A stretch of 33,813 bases of DNA, from the NCBI GenBank assembly GCA_017941085.1, contig JAGAXF010000021.1:1-33813 (forward strand), read 5' to 3'. The translations under genes were made by a program, and so were the position numbers. The stretch comes from Bacillota bacterium (GTDB lineage: Bacteria; Bacillota; Clostridia; Peptostreptococcales; Anaerovoracaceae). The notes below the pieces were generated by a model. It worked only from the letters and a program-made list of their open reading frames with translations, was not told the DNA's origin and did not search any database. Shown one piece after another: positions 24,279 through 33,813 of the stretch (its first letter is position 1; every line of letters begins with the position of its first letter).

Positions 24279-27200
24279 ATGGAGATAAATTTTTTTAAAA
24301 AGGGAAATGGAGAAGCCGGAACGGATACTCCTAAAGAAACTCCTAAGATAAAGCCTATTAAAAAAACAGGTGGTGGGGGAGTTAAGGTGAGAAAAGGACC
24401 GGCAATCATCATACTAATCCTGGTGGCTTTGATTAGCATATTCCTGCTGGCCATCAACTTTGTTACGGATTGGATGTGGTTTAGCGAGGTTGGATATGTA
24501 AGTATCTTTATTGCCAAGATTACAACCCAGCTTAAATACGGTATCCCTATCGCCCTTGTTCTTGCGGTCCTTATGGCCCTTTATCTTCACGGCCTTAAAA
24601 GGGGATACTTCAAGAAAATCGTTTCCGGTGAAGACACAAATACTAAAAGATTAAACCTCTATACCAATTTGCTTTCCCTTGCTTTTGGTATAGTGGTTTC
24701 TGTCTATTTTGTAAGATACATGTGGTTTGAACTGTTGCAGTTCCTTAATGCAACTGACGTGGGCATTACGGATCCCTTGTTCAACCTGGATGTGTCTTTC
24801 TATCTATTTAGATTTGAATTCCTAAACAGATTAAATGAACTGTTGCTGGGAGTAATAGGTCTGTTCTTTGCGGCCACCTTGGTGTATTACATGATTCTTC
24901 TTGTAATGCATAGCCCCGACGTCTATGAAGAGGATGAGGCTATTCCAATTGAGGACGATCCAAAGGTAAAGCATATTTTCGGTAAAGACTTTGGCAAGAA
25001 GAATAGTGACCAGAAAAGAGTATCCAGATCCAATCTAACGGGACTTGTTCAAATTGGATCCTTCCAGCTGACAATTTTGGCCGTTGTATTCTTCGTTATG
25101 CTGGGAATCAAATTTCTGCTGATGCAATTCGATTTGCTTCATGCCCATACCGGTGTGGTATACGGAGCAGGCTATACAGATGTGAAGGTTACTCTTTTGG
25201 CCTATAGAATCCTTATGGGACTTGCTGTTGTGGGAGCTATTCTCTCTTTGATTTTAATACCTCAGAAGAAGTTTAAACGGATTCTGCTTGTTCCGGCGGC
25301 TATGGTGCTTGTCTTTGTTATCAGCCTCTTTGGCGGTGGACTTGTTCAGAGCATGATTGTTGCACCGGATGAAATCAATAAGGAATCTCCTTATCTTGCC
25401 AATAACATCAAGTATACTCAGTATGCCTATGGTATAGATGACGTTGATGTTAGGGACTTTGCTGCAGCCACATCATTAAATGCAGACAAAATTAATGCCA
25501 ACGGAGATACTATCAACAACTTGAGAATAAACGATTTCCAGCCGGTACAGACCTTCTACAACCAGACTCAAAGCATAAGACAGTACTATACATTTAATGA
25601 TACCGACGTTGACAGATATGTTTTGGACGGTGAATATACTCAAACCTATCTGGCAATAAGAGAAATCGACGAGAGCAAAATAAACGACACCTGGATTAAC
25701 AGACATATTAAATATACCCATGGCTACGGCCTGGCCATTTCCAGGGTTGATACAATTACAGCCAGTGGACAGCCGGATGTAATTATGAAGGACATTCCTC
25801 CCACCAGCAGAATATCCGACCTTAATGTGGATAGACCTGAAATCTACTTTGGAGAATCCACAGAGGATTATATAATTGTTGGAACCAACGAGGAAGAATT
25901 CGACTATCCTGATGGTCAGGACAATCGCTATACTGCCTACGAGGGTACCGCCGGCATTAAACTTAACCTTCTGAACAGATTGATGTTTGCCATCAAAGAA
26001 GGAAGCATGAAGCTGCTGGTTAGCACCAATGTAAACAGCAATTCAAGAATAATTATTAATAGGGAGATTACTCACAGAGTGGCAAAGATTATGCCATTCC
26101 TGGCCTACGAGGATGACCCCTATGCAGTTACAGTAGACGGGAAAATATACTGGGTGGTGGATGCATATACCACCAGTTCATACTATCCCTATTCTGAACC
26201 CTATAGCGGAAGAGTGGGGGATACCAACTATATAAGAAACTCCATTAAAATCATCGTTGATGCCTATAATGGAACGGTGGATTTCTATGTGGTGGATAAG
26301 GAAGATCCTATTGCCCTAACATATCAGAAGATATTCCCGGGTAAGTTCAAGGACATTGATGAAATGCCTGAAAACCTGCGTCAACACATTAGATATCCTC
26401 ACGCCCTGTTCCAGATTCAGGCGGATGTTTATGGACGTTATCACATGAACGACGTAAAGGTATTCTATCAGGATGAAGACAACTGGGACGTTGCTCATGA
26501 AATCTATGGAACTGAGGAATCAAAAATCAGATCCAACTATTTTGTTCTTAAGCTTCCGGGAGAAAAGTCTGCAGAGTTCGTAAGCACATTGCCCTTCTCT
26601 CCAAAGGGTAAGCAGAACATGACGGCCCTTCTCTTAAACAGAAACGATGGGGAGCACTATGGAGAGCTGGTTCTCTACCGCTTCCCCAAGAGCAAGACGG
26701 TTTATGGACCTATGCAGATTGAAGCTCAGATTGACCAGAACACAAAGATTTCTCAGGACTTCTCTTTGTGGAGTAATGCAGGATCCAGATACAGCAGAGG
26801 TAATCTCTTTGTTATTCCTATAGAGGATTCCCTACTGTATATTGAACCGATTTATCTTGAGGCATCCAATACGGCCATACCGGAAGTTAAGAGAATAATT
26901 ATTGCCTATGGAGATAGAATTGCCTATGAGCCAACTTTGACGGAGGCCCTTAAGAGTCTGTTTGGTAGTGATGTAACCGTAGGAAATCCAAGTGCAGGAT
27001 CCTCCAATGGATCCGCTACACCATCCTCCGGAGAAGAATCCCAGGAATCTCAGGTTAGCAATCTGACTCCTGAGGAACAAAACGAATTAATAAACCAGGC
27101 AACTCAGGCATATGAAAGTGCACAGTCTGCTCTTCAGAGTGGAGACTGGGTGACCTATGGACAATATATGGCTCAGCTGGAGGAGGCTCTTTCCCAGCTT

Positions 27201-27332
27201 AGCGGAGGAAGTATAAGTTCGGGAGTAAGCACCGCTGCAGACCAGATGCAGCCTCTTGAGAACTTGGAAACACAAACCGACAGCCAGGATTCCGGTGAAG
27301 GAACGGAACCGGCGGAAGGAAATGAAGGATAG
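24279..27332 (+). CDS. UPF0182 family integral membrane protein
   Basis: The 1017-residue product has seven predicted spans in its first 360 residues (about 42-64, 88-108, 130-148, 185-210, 258-285, 308-330 and 337-358). A large extracytoplasmic domain follows. Family signatures include FVTDWMWFSEVGY after the first span, YTHGYGLAISRVD, and a C-terminal region with a Ser-rich linker and the helix QSALQSGDWVTYGQYMAQLE. Length and order match UPF0182 (PF03699) proteins of actinobacteria and Clostridia. Function is unknown. AAGGTG lies eight bases before the ATG. The gene is 22 bp after the zinc-ribbon protein, 26 bp before the glutamine synthetase, and probably shares their transcript. A partnership with the zinc-ribbon membrane protein is my inference from adjacency. 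Confidence 0.92.
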   Translation: MEINFFKKGNGEAGTDTPKETPKIKPIKKTGGGGVKVRKGPAIIILILVALISIFLLAINFVTDWMWFSEVGYVSIFIAKITTQLKYGIPIALVLAVLMALYLHGLKRGYFKKIVSGEDTNTKRLNLYTNLLSLAFGIVVSVYFVRYMWFELLQFLNATDVGITDPLFNLDVSFYLFRFEFLNRLNELLLGVIGLFFAATLVYYMILLVMHSPDVYEEDEAIPIEDDPKVKHIFGKDFGKKNSDQKRVSRSNLTGLVQIGSFQLTILAVVFFVMLGIKFLLMQFDLLHAHTGVVYGAGYTDVKVTLLAYRILMGLAVVGAILSLILIPQKKFKRILLVPAAMVLVFVISLFGGGLVQSMIVAPDEINKESPYLANNIKYTQYAYGIDDVDVRDFAAATSLNADKINANGDTINNLRINDFQPVQTFYNQTQSIRQYYTFNDTDVDRYVLDGEYTQTYLAIREIDESKINDTWINRHIKYTHGYGLAISRVDTITASGQPDVIMKDIPPTSRISDLNVDRPEIYFGESTEDYIIVGTNEEEFDYPDGQDNRYTAYEGTAGIKLNLLNRLMFAIKEGSMKLLVSTNVNSNSRIIINREITHRVAKIMPFLAYEDDPYAVTVDGKIYWVVDAYTTSSYYPYSEPYSGRVGDTNYIRNSIKIIVDAYNGTVDFYVVDKEDPIALTYQKIFPGKFKDIDEMPENLRQHIRYPHALFQIQADVYGRYHMNDVKVFYQDEDNWDVAHEIYGTEESKIRSNYFVLKLPGEKSAEFVSTLPFSPKGKQNMTALLLNRNDGEHYGELVLYRFPKSKTVYGPMQIEAQIDQNTKISQDFSLWSNAGSRYSRGNLFVIPIEDSLLYIEPIYLEASNTAIPEVKRIIIAYGDRIAYEPTLTEALKSLFGSDVTVGNPSAGSSNGSATPSSGEESQESQVSNLTPEEQNELINQATQAYESAQSALQSGDWVTYGQYMAQLEEALSQLSGGSISSGVSTAADQMQPLENLETQTDSQDSGEGTEPAEGNEG

Positions 27333-27358
27333 AATACAGCAGAAAGTGGTGATTGATA

Positions 27359-29278
27359 ATGCTTAGCTTTGATATTGAAAAGATGCTATTTATCATTCCT
27401 AAGGATAGTCATAAGAAAGCTGACATTAAGAAGATTTTAAAGGCCCATCCGGAAGTACAGTATGTATCCATGGTGGGAATCGATATCGGTGGTCACGATA
27501 CTGACGAAAAAATTCCCGTGGAACTTTTTCTGGCGGAACTGGACAGTATGCTGACCAAGGGTGTGCAAACCGACGGCTCATCGGTAGCTCTTCCGGTGAT
27601 TGCCACCTTGAATAACGCCAAGGTAGATATGATACCTGACCTGGATGTTAATTGGTATGTGGACTATAACTATCACAATATAGATCCCAAGACCGAGCTT
27701 CCGGTGGGAACTCTGAGAATTCCTTCCTTCTTAGTTCACAACGATAGCTTCTACTGCGGATCCAGAGTAATGCTTAAGGATGCCATCGAATATCTTAAGA
27801 AGGAAATATTAGCAGAAATGAAGGCACATCCCTATGTGTTCAAATACATCAAAGGGATAAAGAATGTGAAGGAAATAGAGGATATAGTTTTTACCAGCGC
27901 CACAGAGCTGGAGTTCTGGGTGAAAACTCCCGATGACAAGGGTGACAGAGAACAGCTCTTTACATCGCAGGTATTAAAGGAACAATATTGGAAGAGAACC
28001 TATGGTGAAGTAAGAACCGCCTTGGAAGACACTCTGAAACTTCTGGATAAATATGGTCTTTCAGTGGAAATGGGACATAAAGAAGTTGGTGGAGTAAAGG
28101 CCAGAATGGGCAACAGTGGTCACTATGACCATGTTATGGAGCAGCTGGAAATAGATTGGAAATATTCCGATGCCATTCAGGCGGCAGACAACGAAAACCA
28201 GGCAAAGTATGTTGTAAGAGATATATTTACCATGCATGGTCTGGACGTAACCTTTATGGCAAAGCCCTTCCCGGGAGTTGCGGGAAGCGGCGAGCATACT
28301 CATTTGGGAATTGCCGCTCGTTTAAAAAGTGGAGAGATGGTTAATCTCTTTTCACCTGCAGATATGAAGAAGGACTATATGAGTCCAATTGGCTTTGGTG
28401 CTCTTATGGGTCTCCTTAAAAACTATGAGGTGGTTAATCCCTTTATCAGCTCCAGCAATGATGCCTTCAACAGGCTTAAGCCCGGATTCGAAGCTCCGGT
28501 ATGTATTGTAACCTCCCTTGGTAAATCAACAGAAGAGCCTTCTAGAAATAGAACGGTTCTGGCAGGCCTTATAAGGGAGTTGGATAATCCTCTTGCCACC
28601 AGATTTGAACTGAGGGCACCAAATCCAAAGAGCAATACCTATCTGGTGCTTACGGCTGCTTATATGGCTATTCTGGATGGTATAAAGGCAGTTCTGGAAA
28701 ATGAAAAAACTCCTTCGGATTTGGAAAAATCCATTTCAAAGAAATACGGTGAAAAGGATTTCTATTTAGAGAAGAATCGAGAGTACAGGACGGAGAAAAA
28801 TGTCTTTGATGATTTCAACCAGGAGGAAAGGGACAAGCTCTTCGGAAAAGCGCCGGAAACAGTTTGGGAAAACATAAGTGCCTTTGATAAGTATCCTGAG
28901 AAACTGGAAATATTTAAAGCCGGCAACGTGATTTCGGACTTGGCCTTGGATTCATATAAATATCAGGTGGTGAACCAGTGGAAGACAGAGGTTCATGACA
29001 GAATCATTCCCTCCAGGATGGCAACTCTGCGAGGCTGTGTCAAACTTCATTCCAAGGAAGAGGCAACGGACTTTGATGAAGCCAATTGGAAGGAAATAGA
29101 CAAACTGAGAAAAGAACTGGGAAAGGACAGCATTTCCAAGAAATGCCTTCTAACCAGAGCAAAGGAAGCCCTGGACAATGGCGATTACGACATGGCTTCC
29201 AAACTGCAATTGGAAATACAGAAGAAAGTAAACCAATTGCTGGACAAATATGCTATCTATACTAAGAACATTTTTTAA
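27359..29278 (+). CDS. glnA: Large divergent glutamine synthetase (catalytic-type), about 640 residues
   Basis: The core shows glutamine synthetase signatures: SATELEFWV near 180 (metal-binding Glu), FMAKPFPGVAGSGEHTHLGI near 300-318, EEPSRNRTVLAGL near 390-403 and RFELRAPNPKSNTYLVLTAA near 414-433. A C-terminal extension of about 150 residues, largely helical, follows. It should form glutamine from glutamate, ammonia and ATP. The product is longer than typical GSI (about 440-470) and I do not see the type III (GlnN) signatures, nor the Tyr adenylylation segment of enterobacterial GlnA. The start was set at ATG 27359 with GGTGAT five bases upstream; a TTG at 27353 in frame is less likely. It lies 26 bp after the UPF0182 gene and 12 bp before serS. 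Confidence 0.85.
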   Translation: MLSFDIEKMLFIIPKDSHKKADIKKILKAHPEVQYVSMVGIDIGGHDTDEKIPVELFLAELDSMLTKGVQTDGSSVALPVIATLNNAKVDMIPDLDVNWYVDYNYHNIDPKTELPVGTLRIPSFLVHNDSFYCGSRVMLKDAIEYLKKEILAEMKAHPYVFKYIKGIKNVKEIEDIVFTSATELEFWVKTPDDKGDREQLFTSQVLKEQYWKRTYGEVRTALEDTLKLLDKYGLSVEMGHKEVGGVKARMGNSGHYDHVMEQLEIDWKYSDAIQAADNENQAKYVVRDIFTMHGLDVTFMAKPFPGVAGSGEHTHLGIAARLKSGEMVNLFSPADMKKDYMSPIGFGALMGLLKNYEVVNPFISSSNDAFNRLKPGFEAPVCIVTSLGKSTEEPSRNRTVLAGLIRELDNPLATRFELRAPNPKSNTYLVLTAAYMAILDGIKAVLENEKTPSDLEKSISKKYGEKDFYLEKNREYRTEKNVFDDFNQEERDKLFGKAPETVWENISAFDKYPEKLEIFKAGNVISDLALDSYKYQVVNQWKTEVHDRIIPSRMATLRGCVKLHSKEEATDFDEANWKEIDKLRKELGKDSISKKCLLTRAKEALDNGDYDMASKLQLEIQKKVNQLLDKYAIYTKNIF

Positions 29279-30562
<1,284 letters not shown>

Positions 30563-30589
30563 ACAAAGTCGACAGCATTACAAAACAAT

Positions 30590-32125
30590 ATGATAGCTTA
30601 CATTAAAAGATTCTTCAGTAAAATATTTAGCCGACTGGTCATTACAGCCTTTATAGTTTTAGTGCAAGCGTTGTGGCTGGTTGCTGCTATCACCAGACTA
30701 AGTGAATACGGCGAGATTACCTCTGCCGTATTTACTATTTTGGCTGCTATTATGGCTCTCTTTGTTATATATAGAAACGATAGCGGCGCATACAAATTGG
30801 GATGGATTCTTCTAATATGCCTGGTTCCTATTTTGGGAACTTTGATGTATGCCTTCTTTGGTAACAAGAGACCATCGCGCAGGCTTAAGCGCATAATAGA
30901 AGAGGTGGAGAGTAAACACAAGGATGAACTTAGACAACAGGAGAGACTGGGGGAGCTTAGTAACAGCAGGCTTCAGAGAACCGTTGATTATGTTGCAAAG
31001 GAAGGACCTTATCCCGCCTGGTCCGGAACAAAGTCCAAATATTATAGCCTGGGAGACAAGGCCTTTCCCGACCTTCTTCAGGACCTAAAAAACGCAAAGC
31101 ATTTTATCTTCATGGAATACTTCATTATAGAAGAAGGTGAAATGTGGGCGGAAATATTCGACATCCTGAAGGAAAAGGTTAAGGAAGGTTTGGATGTAAG
31201 AGTTATATATGACGATGTGGGTTCCATGGACAAAATTCCCTATGGCTTCCAAAAGAAGTTGGAGGCAGAGGGAGTGAAGGTTGTTGTCTTTAATCCTGTA
31301 AGGCCTATTCTTAATTTGGTCTACAACAACAGGGACCACAGAAAGATTACGGTAATTGACGGATATATTTGCCATACCGGCGGATACAACCTGGCGGATG
31401 AATACATAAACAGAGTTGAAAGATTTGGACATTGGAAGGACAGCGGTATTCGTTTGGAAGGCGAAGCCGTTTGGAATTATACAGTAATGTTCCTAAACAT
31501 TTGGAATGCCTATAGAAAGACAGATACGGACTACAGTCCCTTTGCTCCCCATGTTCATCATCCGGAGGTATTCGATAGCGATGGAATTGTCCAACCCTTC
31601 TCGGATTCTCCATTAGATGATGAGAATGTTAGTGAAAACGTTTATCTGGAAATAATAAATCAAGCAGAAGAATATATTTATCTATATACACCTTATTTGA
31701 TTCTGGATGCGGAAATGCTTAGCTGCTTGCAGCTGGCTGCTCGCAGAGGTGTCGATGTTAGAGTGGTAACGCCGGGTATACCCGATAAGAAGCTTATCTT
31801 TAGATTGACCCGATCCTATTATCAACCCCTTATGAAGGCGGGGGTTAAGGTATATGAATATACTCCCGGCTTCATCCATTCCAAATCAATTCTTGCAGAT
31901 GATTTTATAGGGGTTGTGGGCACCATCAATATGGACTACAGAAGTCTCTATCTTCACTTTGAATGTGGCACAATGATGATCGGATCGTCGGTCCTTAGGA
32001 AGCTAAAGGAGGATTGCCAACTGACCTTTTCCAGATGTCACAGAATATCAGAGGAGGATACCCGCACAGGATTCCTGGGGCTTCTCTTTGATGGGGTGCT
32101 TAGAGTATTGTCGCCTCTGCTTTGA
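30590..32125 (+). CDS. cls: Cardiolipin synthase (phospholipase D superfamily)
   Basis: The 511-residue product has two N-terminal membrane spans (about 15-36 and 43-60, then a third hydrophobic stretch near 70-88). The two catalytic HKD motifs are intact: HRKITVID at His250 and HSKSILADD at His430, each followed by the usual GG(Y/T)N and NMDYRSLYLHFE contexts. It should condense two phosphatidylglycerols to cardiolipin at the membrane. The ATG at 30590 has no visible Shine-Dalgarno sequence, which is unusual in this window. The upstream gap is only 27 bp, so translation may depend on coupling or start-site features. It precedes the decarboxylase by 18 bp. Confidence 0.94.
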   Translation: MIAYIKRFFSKIFSRLVITAFIVLVQALWLVAAITRLSEYGEITSAVFTILAAIMALFVIYRNDSGAYKLGWILLICLVPILGTLMYAFFGNKRPSRRLKRIIEEVESKHKDELRQQERLGELSNSRLQRTVDYVAKEGPYPAWSGTKSKYYSLGDKAFPDLLQDLKNAKHFIFMEYFIIEEGEMWAEIFDILKEKVKEGLDVRVIYDDVGSMDKIPYGFQKKLEAEGVKVVVFNPVRPILNLVYNNRDHRKITVIDGYICHTGGYNLADEYINRVERFGHWKDSGIRLEGEAVWNYTVMFLNIWNAYRKTDTDYSPFAPHVHHPEVFDSDGIVQPFSDSPLDDENVSENVYLEIINQAEEYIYLYTPYLILDAEMLSCLQLAARRGVDVRVVTPGIPDKKLIFRLTRSYYQPLMKAGVKVYEYTPGFIHSKSILADDFIGVVGTINMDYRSLYLHFECGTMMIGSSVLRKLKEDCQLTFSRCHRISEEDTRTGFLGLLFDGVLRVLSPLL

Positions 32126-32143
32126 TAAAAAATCTGTAGGGCT

Positions 32144-33538
32144 ATGGCCCTTACCCTAGTTATGATGAAAGAAACCAACGGAAAAAGTTTAATTGAGTTT
32201 TTAACTGACCGTGCCGCCAGGGACATGGTTTCTTTTCATATGCCGGGGCACAAGGGCATAAGGTTCTATGAAAAGCTGGGATATGATTCTCTTTTGTCAA
32301 ACCTTGTACCCCTCGATATTACTGAGATTAAAGGGGCGGACAATCTTTTTCAACCGGAGACTGTAATACGGGACGTAATGAATAGATATAAGGCTCTTTA
32401 TGAATCAAGGGAAACATTTCTTTCCGTTGGTGGAAGTAGTGCCGGTCTAATTGCATCTATTCTGGCCGCTGTTCAGGTGAAGGGTGAAGACTCCTATGTT
32501 GTAATGGCAAGGAATTGTCACAAGTCCGTCTACAACGGTGTGAAGCTATCAAAGTCAGAGCCACTTTACATTTATCCGGAGATTATAAGTGACCTGGAAA
32601 TAGCCGGATTCATTTCTCCTATTAAGGTGGAGGAGATTTTAAGGGAGTCAAAGGAGCAGAAAAGAAAAATAGCCTGCCTGGTTATAACCAGCCCCAACTA
32701 TTATGGAATATGCAGCCCTGTTAAGGAGATATCCGATATTTGCAAAGAATACCATGTGCCTCTTATTGTGGACCAGGCCCACGGCGCTCACCTAAAATTC
32801 ATGAGCAAAGTAGGGGATGTACCACCACCGGCAGAGGAGCAAGGTGCTGATATAGTTGTAAATAGCACTCATAAAACCTTGGCCTCCTTTACTCAGACTG
32901 CCATAATCAATGTGATGGGAGATAAAATACCGGTGGTGGTGCTGGGGGACAAGCTTCAGGTAATAGAATCCTCCAGCCCTTCTTACATACTTATGGCCTC
33001 CTTGGAGTTAAATGCAAGGATATTAGAAGAAAAGGGGAGTATTCTTCTTAAAGAGTGGTGGGATAATCTGGATTATTTTTATAACAAGGTGAGGGAGATA
33101 CCGGATCTTAAGTGCCGGGTTCACCCCCTGCAGGATCCCACCAAAATTCTAATGGACCTTAGGGGTAGAGGCTATAGAGGAGATGAATTTGGGGATGCCT
33201 TGGAGGACCTTGGTATTGAAATAGAGCTGTGGGACAACAATTTGGTTATGGCCATGACGGGCATAGGAAACGAAAGGGAGGATTTTCATAAGCTTATTAA
33301 GGCTTTGGAAACCATTCCGGAAAAGTCCTTGGAAAATAAGAAACTATCTAAGATAGGCGATGAAGAAAAAATCATAAATGACCTGGTGGGAAGAAGGGCT
33401 TCTGCCTCTATTATTCCTTATCCGCCGGGGATTCCTTTGGTTGCAGAGGGAGAGGTCATAGAAGAGGAAGACTTAAGGAAGGCCCTGGACCTGAGACGGA
33501 GAGGAGCAAAGGTTATAGGCCTGAATTTAGACATATAA
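32144..33538 (+). CDS. Orn/Lys/Arg decarboxylase family protein (PLP, fold type I)
   Basis: The 464-residue product is of the short type related to Bacillus SpeA/YaaO. The N-terminal signature HMPGHKGIRF is present. The PLP fold shows LSVGGSSAGLIA, VDQAHGAHL (Asp pairing with the cofactor) and STHKTLASFTQ with the PLP Lys at residue 244. The C-terminal domain carries IIPYPPGIPLVAEGE. It decarboxylates arginine, lysine or ornithine, giving a polyamine or its precursor; the substrate cannot be told from the sequence. The start is uncertain: ATG 32144 has only a weak AGGG, and ATGs at 32162 and 32165 have none. It is the last gene of the run, 106 bp before a strong terminator. Confidence 0.9.
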   Translation: MALTLVMMKETNGKSLIEFLTDRAARDMVSFHMPGHKGIRFYEKLGYDSLLSNLVPLDITEIKGADNLFQPETVIRDVMNRYKALYESRETFLSVGGSSAGLIASILAAVQVKGEDSYVVMARNCHKSVYNGVKLSKSEPLYIYPEIISDLEIAGFISPIKVEEILRESKEQKRKIACLVITSPNYYGICSPVKEISDICKEYHVPLIVDQAHGAHLKFMSKVGDVPPPAEEQGADIVVNSTHKTLASFTQTAIINVMGDKIPVVVLGDKLQVIESSSPSYILMASLELNARILEEKGSILLKEWWDNLDYFYNKVREIPDLKCRVHPLQDPTKILMDLRGRGYRGDEFGDALEDLGIEIELWDNNLVMAMTGIGNEREDFHKLIKALETIPEKSLENKKLSKIGDEEKIINDLVGRRASASIIPYPPGIPLVAEGEVIEEEDLRKALDLRRRGAKVIGLNLDI

Positions 33539-33643
33539 TCCTTAAATAGCAGGTAACACAAAGGTAATGTGACTATGATAGAATGTACATGGTTAATAGT
33601 AAACCTCAAGTAGGGAATCTATACTAAGGCATTAGGAAACGGG

Positions 33644-33672
33644 AACGAGGTAGCAGTGGCTACCTCGTTTTC
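33644..33672 (+). terminator. Strong terminator of the six-gene operon
   Basis: A perfect 11-bp stem (AACGAGGTAGC / GCTACCTCGTT) with loop AGTG is followed by a short T run (TTC). It closes the co-directional run that begins near 21300. Confidence 0.88.
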
Positions 33673-33675
33673 ATA

Positions 33676-33813
33676 GTATGACGGGCATGTCATAGGTCTA
33701 CGGTGTAAGTCCGTAGGAGCGTAGTCATCGACGAATCCAATAGCGACTCCCAAGGTTCAAGCCGTGAGGCTTGGGCGAGAGGAAGGGATAGCGAAATCGT
33801 GGCCTGACGAACA
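33676..33813 (+). mobile_element. Probable 5' end of a group II intron (partial, cut by the window edge)
   Basis: Right after the terminator the sequence becomes highly structured and non-coding. GTATG at 33676 could be a GUGYG-like 5' end. TATGAC/GTCATA and CTACGG/CCGTAG hairpins follow, the latter closing a TGTAAGT loop like the GGTGYAAGTCC motif of bacterial group II domain I. CAAGCC/GGCTTG forms another hairpin at about 33758-33773. The position just behind a terminator stem is the preferred target of class C introns. The maturase gene would lie beyond the window, so this cannot be confirmed here. Another structured RNA is the alternative. Confidence 0.5.

Overview
The window looks like a low-to-mid GC Gram-positive anaerobe of the class Clostridia, perhaps near Anaerovoracaceae/Eubacterium. 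This rests on protein style only: long sortase-type surface proteins, a zinc-ribbon membrane protein, a UPF0182 protein, a DUF4342 protein and strong AGGAGG-type ribosome binding sites. The exact genus cannot be read from the sequence. Every gene I can support lies on the + strand, and no tRNA, rRNA or CRISPR array was seen.

Layout. (1) 1-4297: the 3' part of a surface protein built from tandem MBG/YDG-type modules with a wall-sorting tail, closed by a terminator. (2) 4300-4520: a decayed IS200/IS605 transposase remnant. (3) 4600-7191: a tightly coupled DUF4342 protein / OmpR-type regulator / histidine kinase operon, preceded by 11-bp-spaced direct repeats that may be an autoregulatory site. 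(4) 7416-10373: a three-gene fumarate reductase/succinate dehydrogenase-type complex (di-haem cytochrome b anchor, flavoprotein, iron-sulfur protein); the flavoprotein has Gln where the family normally carries the FAD-linking His. (5) 10762-19802: a leader hairpin, a 2969-residue surface protein (beta-helix head, six isopeptide-type D2 domains, Cna-B-like domains, PKTGD sorting tail) and a terminator. (6) 19817-21217: radA. (7) 21265-33672: a likely six-gene operon with a candidate promoter at its head and a strong terminator at its end: zinc-ribbon/TM protein, UPF0182 membrane protein, a large divergent glutamine synthetase, seryl-tRNA synthetase, cardiolipin synthase and an Orn/Lys/Arg-type decarboxylase. 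(8) 33676-33813: a structured, non-coding sequence directly after that terminator that resembles the 5' end of a group II intron, cut by the window edge.

How it may work together. The two surface proteins are probably wall-anchored adhesins or stalks with repeat-driven length variation. The reductase would move electrons from membrane quinol to fumarate in anaerobic respiration. The DUF4342 operon is probably an envelope-sensing unit. The last operon mixes housekeeping (serS, glutamine synthetase) with membrane lipid and polyamine functions and two poorly understood envelope proteins; co-transcription is inferred from spacing. Most notable: the chimeric third repeat of the first surface protein, the His-to-Gln change in the flavoprotein, the regulator-type direct repeats, and the intron-like element placed right behind a terminator.
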